A stretch of DNA of 10,419 bases from Bacillota bacterium (GTDB lineage: Bacteria; Bacillota_C; Negativicutes; Sporomusales; Sporomusaceae). This document shows positions 6,147-10,419 of this stretch, one piece after another (position 1 is the first letter of the stretch; every line of letters starts with the position of its first letter). The position numbers and the translations under genes are program-made. The stretch covers positions 1 through 10,419 of the forward strand of contig JAEZQV010000286.1 of assembly GCA_023441125.1 (NCBI GenBank), read 5' to 3'. The notes beneath the pieces were generated by a model. The model saw nothing but the letters and a program-made list of their open reading frames with translations, was not told the origin of the DNA and did no database searches.

Positions 6147-6176
6147 AACCTCATAGCAAACCAAGGAGGTTAGATT

Positions 6177-6818
6177 ATGAACAAGCTTACACTGTTGTAT
6201 GACGTTGTGAAAACCATGAAAAACAAAGAGCTGGTAACCGGGGTATTGCAGGCTGAACTGGCTAAAGACCAGGTCAAGATTTTCTCCCTGCAGAATGAAT
6301 TTGAAAAAAATATGGCCAGCGGGCAAACCAAGGCAAAAATGACGGCTGAGCTGGCCTGCGAAGGCCAACCGTCTCCCCAGGAACATGGCGGCAGATTTTT
6401 CTCCCGGTCCTGCTCAGACGGGAAACACCGGCATGAATTCGCGCACCCCGGTCATCACTTCGGCCTGAAAGAGAAACTTGCCCGCTTAGCTTTCGCGCTG
6501 GGTCTGCTGGATGCCCTGAAAGTAGAAGAACAGGCCGATAAAACCATTGTCATTTCCTTGCGGGCCGGCGATCTGCCCGACAATATGCAGCAGCTGCTGC
6601 GGGAAAAGGCCAGCCATGGCGGAGCGCACCACCATCACCGGCACATTTTTCTGCAAGAGTTCGCTGCTGCTGCAGACCTCGATGTACTGCTCACCATCTT
6701 CGTCAATAAAAGTTACCAGGTTGAAAAAATTCTGGTCACCGCCAACGGCACCCAGACAGATCCCCAAGCCGGGCAGCATGCCCTGGCGGCCAAAGCCGAA
6801 CTGTCGTTTGTGAACTAA
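6177..6818 (+). CDS. histidine-rich cytosolic protein of unknown function
   Basis: This 213-residue protein has no signal peptide or membrane segment and is probably cytosolic. Two histidine-rich patches stand out: H84, H86, H90, H93 and H94 with C61 and C79 nearby, and H147, H151-H154 and H156. They flank a helical segment, FGLKEKLARLAFALGLLDAL (95-114). The N-terminal part (LQAELAKDQVKIFSLQNEFEKN) and C-terminal part (LLTIFVNKSYQVEKILVTANGT...AKAELSF) are beta-rich and may form related halves. The His patches suggest divalent-metal binding (Ni, Co, Zn or Cu), for example buffering or sensing, but I do not recognise a named family. AAGGAGG sits 7 nt before the ATG. It is first in an operon with a ferredoxin 14 nt downstream and a two-component system. 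The gene is well supported; its function is unknown. Confidence 0.82.
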   Translation: MNKLTLLYDVVKTMKNKELVTGVLQAELAKDQVKIFSLQNEFEKNMASGQTKAKMTAELACEGQPSPQEHGGRFFSRSCSDGKHRHEFAHPGHHFGLKEKLARLAFALGLLDALKVEEQADKTIVISLRAGDLPDNMQQLLREKASHGGAHHHHRHIFLQEFAAAADLDVLLTIFVNKSYQVEKILVTANGTQTDPQAGQHALAAKAELSFVN

Positions 6819-6832
6819 CAAGGTATCTGTCC

Positions 6833-7039
6833 ATGAATCTCAAACAATATTACGTGTATCCTGCCCGGTGCACACAATGCCGCCGTTGTCTGGCAGTATG
6901 CCCGGCAGGTGCAATTGAAGAAGAGACAGAATATGACGGGCTGCAAATCCAAAAGCAAAAATGCCGGCGCTGCGGCGCCTGCAAAAGAGTTTGCCAGCAG
7001 CGGGCAATTGCCTGCCGGGTGCGCCTGCAGTTTTTTTAA
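6833..7039 (+). CDS. small 2x[4Fe-4S] ferredoxin
   Basis: This 68-residue protein carries two complete cluster motifs: C13-x2-C16-x2-C19-x3-C23-Pro and C44-x2-C47-x2-C50-x3-C54. The second motif ends Cys-Gln rather than the usual Cys-Pro, and an extra C61 follows. It is a bacterial-type dicluster ferredoxin, a low-potential electron carrier, with a slightly longer linker (20 residues) between motifs and a basic C-terminus (RRCGACKRVC...CRVRLQ). AAGG at 6820-6823 lies 9 nt before the ATG. Its place between the His-rich protein and a sensor kinase suggests electron transfer to, or redox sensing for, this local system. No partner oxidoreductase is encoded in the window, so the electron donor and acceptor are unknown. 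Confidence 0.88.
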   Translation: MNLKQYYVYPARCTQCRRCLAVCPAGAIEEETEYDGLQIQKQKCRRCGACKRVCQQRAIACRVRLQFF

Positions 7040-7056
7040 AGTCAAAAATCCACACC

Positions 7057-7093
7057 GAATCACGGGCACAGAATCGTTTTGCGCCCGTGATTC
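7057..7093. repeat. 37-bp perfect inverted repeat between ferredoxin and kinase genes
   Basis: GAATCACGGGC (7057-7067) and GCCCGTGATTC (7083-7093) are perfect 11-bp arms around a 15-nt loop. No T run follows (CTTTGC), so it is not a standard intrinsic terminator. In RNA it could form a stable hairpin separating the messages for the first two and last two genes. In DNA it overlaps the -35 of a possible internal promoter. Confidence 0.7.
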
Positions 7094-7107
7094 CTTTGCA
7101 ATATAAT
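7079..7107 (+). promoter_or_regulatory. possible internal promoter for the kinase/regulator pair
   Basis: TTGCGC (7079-7084), a 17-bp spacer and TATAAT (7102-7107) fit a sigma-A promoter with a perfect -10 and a half-matching -35. It would let the kinase and regulator be made at a basal level apart from the upstream genes. Confidence 0.5.
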
Positions 7108-7143
7108 AAGAGAGCAAGGGTGTCGATAAGAAAGGTGATGTTG

Positions 7144-8325
7144 ATGCGTAAGCCGCAAGACCCATACGGTCCTCACTGTAACCAATACCGACAAATCAGA
7201 GAATATCACGCCGAAATTCACCGGCACCTGCACAAGCATCATAGCCGCCGCCATGGCCCGTTTCTGCAGCACTACCGATATTTCCGCTATCTGCGTCCTG
7301 TCAGCCTGTTGTTTAACCTGATTATCCTGTATCTTTTGTTCCACTGGGCAGGTAACCGGGATATTGTCATTTTTTTCACCACCCTTATTGTAGTGAAAGA
7401 AATCTTTCATTTTTTCTTTCTGCTGCGTTTAGAAAAAAGAATTTTTCGGCCGATGATACATTTAAAACAGGGCCTGGATGAAGTAACCAACGGCAACTAT
7501 CAGGTGCAGGTCGAAAATACTATCCCCAATGATCTTGGTATTGTCATTGATTCTTTTAATGAAATGGCCGCAAAGCTGTACGAAACGGAACAGTTGCAGA
7601 CGGAGTACGAGGAAAACCGCAAAGCCTTGATTGCCAATATTTCCCACGACCTAAAGACACCGATAACGGCTATTCAGGGCTATGTGGAAGCGCTCCTGGA
7701 CGATTCGGCCGGGCCGGCGGAAACCAGAAACAAATATCTGAAAACCATTCATCACAACGCGGTCTACGTAAACAAGCTGATTGACGACCTTTTTCTGTTT
7801 GCCAAGCTGGATATGCAGAAATTAGAATTTCAGTTTCACTGCCAGCCCATCCGGCCGTTTATGGACGATCTGATGGAGGAATATAAGTGCGATTTTACCG
7901 AGCGGGATATCTGCTTTGTTTATAAAGCACAGGTCAACGCTGACATCCTGGTTGAACTGGACGGCAAGCGCTTTCACCAGGCCATTAATAATATCATCAA
8001 CAACGCCGTCCAGCATGGACCGGCGGCCGGATTGGCCTTACAGGTAATTTTAAAGCGCCGGGACGAATTTGTCTGTATTGAAATCCACGACAACGGCCCC
8101 GGTATTCCGGCCGAAAAGCTGCCCTTTGTCTTTGACCGTTTTTACCGTGTTCATACCGAGCGGCCGAAAGAACTGGCCGGGACTGGGCTGGGACTGGCCA
8201 TCGCCAAAGAACTGATTGAGGCCCACCAGGGCAGTATTACCGTCGCCAGCACCGTCAGCGCCGGCACTTGCTTTACGATTCAGTTGCCGGTCTGGCAGGA
8301 CAATACAGGGGAGAGTTGCCAATGA
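7144..8325 (+). CDS. membrane histidine kinase with His-rich cytoplasmic N-terminus
   Basis: This 393-residue kinase lacks a real extracytoplasmic sensor. Residues 1-49 are polar and basic with nine histidines (H11, 22, 26, 28, 30, 32, 33, 37, 43) and C12. TM1 (about 50-68) and TM2 (about 74-94) are joined by a loop of only about five residues. A HAMP-like linker follows (about 95-148), then HisKA with NISHDLKTP (H168 phospho-acceptor), and HATPase_c with N box N287, DNGPGIP (316-322), an F box (FVFDRFYR) and GTGLGLAIAKEL (346-357). By the positive-inside rule the His-rich tail should be cytoplasmic. The start at 7144 has AAAGGTG (7131-7137) 6 nt upstream; in-frame GTG 7120 and ATG 7138 are less well placed. 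It overlaps the regulator by ATGA. The input is probably intracellular or from within the membrane; a metal ligand is inferred. Confidence 0.92.
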   Translation: MRKPQDPYGPHCNQYRQIREYHAEIHRHLHKHHSRRHGPFLQHYRYFRYLRPVSLLFNLIILYLLFHWAGNRDIVIFFTTLIVVKEIFHFFFLLRLEKRIFRPMIHLKQGLDEVTNGNYQVQVENTIPNDLGIVIDSFNEMAAKLYETEQLQTEYEENRKALIANISHDLKTPITAIQGYVEALLDDSAGPAETRNKYLKTIHHNAVYVNKLIDDLFLFAKLDMQKLEFQFHCQPIRPFMDDLMEEYKCDFTERDICFVYKAQVNADILVELDGKRFHQAINNIINNAVQHGPAAGLALQVILKRRDEFVCIEIHDNGPGIPAEKLPFVFDRFYRVHTERPKELAGTGLGLAIAKELIEAHQGSITVASTVSAGTCFTIQLPVWQDNTGESCQ

Positions 8326-9011
8326 AACGCATTTTAATTATTGAGGACGACCTGGATATCGCTGAACTGGAACGCGATTATTTACAGCTAAACGGCTATA
8401 AAACAGAAATCGTGCAGGATGGGTTTGCAGGATTAAAGAAAGCGGCGTCCGGCCTGTATGATGCCGTCGTCGTGGATTTGATGCTGCCGAATAAAGACGG
8501 TTTTGAAATTATCAAAGAGATTCGGCGCAATCAGGAAATCCCGGTTATTGTTGTTTCCGCCAAAATGGAAGATATCGATAAAATCAGAGGCCTCAATGTC
8601 GGTGCCGATGATTACATAACCAAGCCCTTCAGTCCGGCTGAACTGGTGGCCAGAATACAGGCTCATCTGAAAAGGTACCAGCGGCTGAAAGGGGTGACCG
8701 CTTCGTGGGAAATAATTCAGCATCAGGGCCTGGAAATCAATACCGCATCTCACAAAGTGCTGGTAAACGGCAAAGAAGTGCAACTGACAGCCAAAGAATA
8801 TGAACTGCTCACCTTTTTGGCCGCCAACCCCAATATCGTATTCAGCAAAGCACATATTTTTGATGCCATCTGGGGCGATGAATGCTATGGCGAGGTGGCC
8901 ACCGTAGCTGTTCACATCCAGAAATTGCGCAAAAAAATTGAAAAAGACCCGGCCAATCCGGAGCTGATTGAGACGCTATGGGGCACAGGGTACCGGTTCA
9001 ATTCGCAATAA
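8322..9011 (+). CDS. OmpR/PhoB-family response regulator
   Basis: This 229-residue protein has a receiver domain (1-118) with acidic pocket E8/D9, phospho-acceptor D52 (VVVDLMLPNKDG), switch residue S79 and K101 (ITKPFSP). The C-terminal winged-helix domain (about 130-229) has QLTAKEYELLTFLAANPN, the recognition-helix region VATVAVHIQKLRKKIE and the final GTGYRF wing. All phosphorylation residues are intact. It starts inside the kinase stop (ATGA, 8322-8325) with GGGGAG about 8 nt upstream; a longer frame from 8268 only adds shadow sequence. It should be phosphorylated by the kinase at 7144. The 11-bp direct-repeat array upstream of 6177 is its best candidate target. Confidence 0.95.
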   Translation: MKRILIIEDDLDIAELERDYLQLNGYKTEIVQDGFAGLKKAASGLYDAVVVDLMLPNKDGFEIIKEIRRNQEIPVIVVSAKMEDIDKIRGLNVGADDYITKPFSPAELVARIQAHLKRYQRLKGVTASWEIIQHQGLEINTASHKVLVNGKEVQLTAKEYELLTFLAANPNIVFSKAHIFDAIWGDECYGEVATVAVHIQKLRKKIEKDPANPELIETLWGTGYRFNSQ

Positions 9012-9077
9012 ATTAACCGGTTGCCGCCTTAGCTCCCTGCTCCTGCGCCAAAATTAATTATCCCGGTGTGGAATTCT

Positions 9078-9106
9078 TTGACAAAGCCGGCGAGTCATGC
9101 TACAAT
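9078..9106 (+). promoter_or_regulatory. consensus promoter of the second TetR gene
   Basis: TTGACA (9078-9083), a 17-bp spacer and TACAAT (9101-9106) give a near-ideal sigma-A promoter. The -10 overlaps the left edge of the palindrome at 9105-9128, so a bound repressor would block it. Confidence 0.88.
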
Positions 9107-9128
9107 TCAAACAATCGTTTGTTTAAAT
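9105..9128. promoter_or_regulatory. TetR-type operator overlapping promoter and start site
   Basis: AAACAA (9109-9114) and TTGTTT (9119-9124) are perfect arms around TCGT, extended by ATT (9105-9107) with AAT (9126-9128). The 24-bp symmetry and its place from the -10 to beyond the expected start fit autorepression by the TetR protein encoded at 9179. Confidence 0.72.
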
Positions 9129-9178
9129 CGGGTTAGCCTGGTGCTAACTCCTCCCATCAAGAAAAGAGGTTGATAAGA

Positions 9179-9796
9179 TTGGAAAACGATACTCGCGTCA
9201 AACTGATTGAGACTGCTACCCAGCTATTTGCGGTCAAAGGCTTTAATGCTGTATCCATCCGTGAACTGACGATCGCCGCCCAAATTAACGTTTCGGCAAT
9301 TTCCTATTATTTTAACGGCAAGGAGGGCCTGTATCAGGCCGTGCTGGCGGAACAGCTCTCGCCTATTTTGCAGGCGCTGCGCCTCGCCAGGAGCAACGAC
9401 GCGCTCTCGCCCATTGAACGGCTGACCTTTTATGCCAATCAGATTGCCCGCATTCACGCGCAACGGCCGTTCCTGGCCCGCTTCATGACCAGTGAGGTCA
9501 CCAATCCCACCAACTATGGCGGCCCCATTGTAGAAAATCACCTTTCCCAGGTATATCAGTTCATGAGCGCCACCCTGCAGGAAGGCATTGCCACCGGCGA
9601 TTTCCGGGCTGACCTGAATGTGAACTATGCCGCCATTTCGCTCGCCGGAATTTTAAACTTTTATTTTATCACCAAACCCCTCATTCAAAAAATTATCCCC
9701 TTAACAGCGCAGGCCAATACGGAATATGTAGACCATGCCTTTCACGTTTATCTGCACGGTATTATGAAGCAGAACCAAACGGCAAAAATATCGTAG
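9179..9796 (+). CDS. TetR-family regulator, CecR/YbiH-like
   Basis: This 205-residue protein has the helix-turn-helix SIRELTIAAQINVSAISYYF (26-45) followed by NGKEGLYQAVL, close in style to CecR/YbiH-type regulators that sit beside HlyD-type efflux genes. The C-terminal half contains a helix-rich segment with FLARFMTSEVTNP (about 100-112), a pattern common in that subfamily. The start is taken as TTG at 9179, with AAGAGGT (9164-9170) 8 nt upstream; a TTG at 9170 would fall within that ribosome site. It has its own consensus promoter and operator and is 56 nt upstream of the adaptor gene, with no terminator between. It probably represses itself and the efflux operon; the ligand is unknown. Confidence 0.92.
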   Translation: MENDTRVKLIETATQLFAVKGFNAVSIRELTIAAQINVSAISYYFNGKEGLYQAVLAEQLSPILQALRLARSNDALSPIERLTFYANQIARIHAQRPFLARFMTSEVTNPTNYGGPIVENHLSQVYQFMSATLQEGIATGDFRADLNVNYAAISLAGILNFYFITKPLIQKIIPLTAQANTEYVDHAFHVYLHGIMKQNQTAKIS

Positions 9797-9852
9797 GCGC
9801 TTTACTATCCGCTCAATAGTATACTTACTTGCAATTAAGGAAGGAAGATTGT

Positions 9853-10419
9853 ATGAAACTTACTGCCAAATTTATGAAAGTCATACTGATCATTTTGCTG
9901 GTCGCCGCCGGCGCCGGTGCCTATTATTACACGCAGCGCGGCGAAGTTTCGACCGACAATGCCGCGATTGACGGCCGTACCGTGGTTATCAGCCCTAAGG
10001 TGCAGGGGTATGTGAAAGCCTTGCATATTCAGGATAACCAAATGGTTAAAGCCGGCGACGTCTTACTGGAAATTGACCCCACCGATTATATCATCCGCCG
10101 CGACCGGGCCCAGGCAGCCCTGGCTGCAGCCCAAGCGGCCGCCAATGCGTCCCGCAGCAATCTGGCCACTGCCACCGTAGCCGCTCCCTCCGGTATTGAC
10201 GCGGCCGCAGCGCAGGTAGCCTCGGCCCAGGCCACCTGGGAACGGGCGCTGGCCGACAGGCAGCGTATGGAGAATTTGTACAGCGCCGGCGCCAGTTCCC
10301 GTCAGCAGTTGGATCAGGCTATCGCCACAGAAAAGTCTGAGCGTTCCACCCTGGACAAATTGCGGGCCGATCTTCGTTCCGCCAATACGGCGCCCAGTGT
10401 GATCGCCGCGGCCAAAGAC
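9853..10419 (+). CDS. EmrA/HlyD-family efflux adaptor, 3' end outside the window
   Basis: The visible 189 codons show an N-terminal anchor helix (about 8-26, rich in Ile, Leu, Val, Ala and Gly, without a lipobox cysteine). VSTDNAAIDGRTVVISPKVQGYVKALHIQDNQMVKAGDVLLEIDPTDY follows (about 32-79), the EmrA-type first lipoyl half, whose S-T-D-N-A start is typical of adaptors for EmrB-like or ABC exporters. An Ala/Gln-rich alpha-helical hairpin runs from about 84 to the edge. The start has AAGGAAGGAAG upstream. It lies 56 nt after the TetR stop and is likely co-transcribed with it. The transporter should be just beyond the right edge; whether it is MFS (EmrB) or ABC cannot be told here. Confidence 0.9.
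   Translation, partial: MKLTAKFMKVILIILLVAAGAGAYYYTQRGEVSTDNAAIDGRTVVISPKVQGYVKALHIQDNQMVKAGDVLLEIDPTDYIIRRDRAQAALAAAQAAANASRSNLATATVAAPSGIDAAAAQVASAQATWERALADRQRMENLYSAGASSRQQLDQAIATEKSERSTLDKLRADLRSANTAPSVIAAAKD

Noticed and set aside
6961..7143. 61-codon N-terminal extension of the histidine kinase
   Set aside because: It overlaps the ferredoxin gene and the 37-bp inverted repeat; a proper ribosome site precedes the start at 7144.
8992..9023. Imperfect inverted repeat (ACCGGTT...AACCGGT) at the end of the regulator gene as a terminator
   Set aside because: The arms need a bulge and no T tract follows; evidence is too weak to annotate.
9798..9804. CGCTTTA before the EmrA-like gene as a further response-regulator site
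   Set aside because: It is a single copy with no phased partner 11 bp away, so chance is the simpler explanation.

Overview
The window looks like chromosome from a diderm Firmicute of the Negativicutes (Sporomusaceae-like). This is inferred from Firmicutes-type Shine-Dalgarno sequences (AAGGAGG class), sigma-A-like promoters, moderate GC content, and periplasmic-adaptor (HlyD-type) efflux genes, one with a lipoprotein signal, of the kind found in cells with two membranes. No rRNA, tRNA, CRISPR array, transposase or phage gene was seen.

Layout: (1) 1-151, minus strand: start of a small membrane protein that runs off the left edge. (2) 240-1120: an HxlR-family regulator (minus) diverging from a flavin-binding PNPOx-like protein (plus), closed by a strong terminator at 1147-1177. 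(3) 1341-1826: a YbaK/EbsC-type aminoacyl-tRNA deacylase with a roughly 100-nt leader. (4) 1847-6043: a TetR regulator with a consensus promoter and a palindromic operator, then an operon of a lipoprotein HlyD-type adaptor and two tandemly duplicated ABC-2 permeases. No ABC ATPase lies in this operon. (5) 6071-9011: an operon encoding a cytosolic histidine-rich protein of unknown function, a tiny 2x[4Fe-4S] ferredoxin, a histidine kinase with a His-rich cytoplasmic N-terminus and no extracytoplasmic sensor, and an OmpR-family response regulator. (6) 9078-10419: a second TetR regulator with a consensus promoter and an overlapping palindrome, followed by an EmrA/HlyD-type adaptor cut by the right edge.

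Working picture: two drug- or solvent-type efflux modules, each led by its own TetR repressor, flank a four-gene signalling operon. Its most striking feature lies upstream, where six TTTA motifs recur exactly every 11 bp (6071-6129) and end 11 bp before a TATAAT -10 box with no recognisable -35. That is the geometry expected of tandem sites for an OmpR/PhoP-type activator, so the operon is plausibly activated by its own response regulator. The His-rich protein, the Cys-rich ferredoxin and the His-rich kinase tail together suggest an intracellular metal or redox signalling module. I do not recognise it as a described system.
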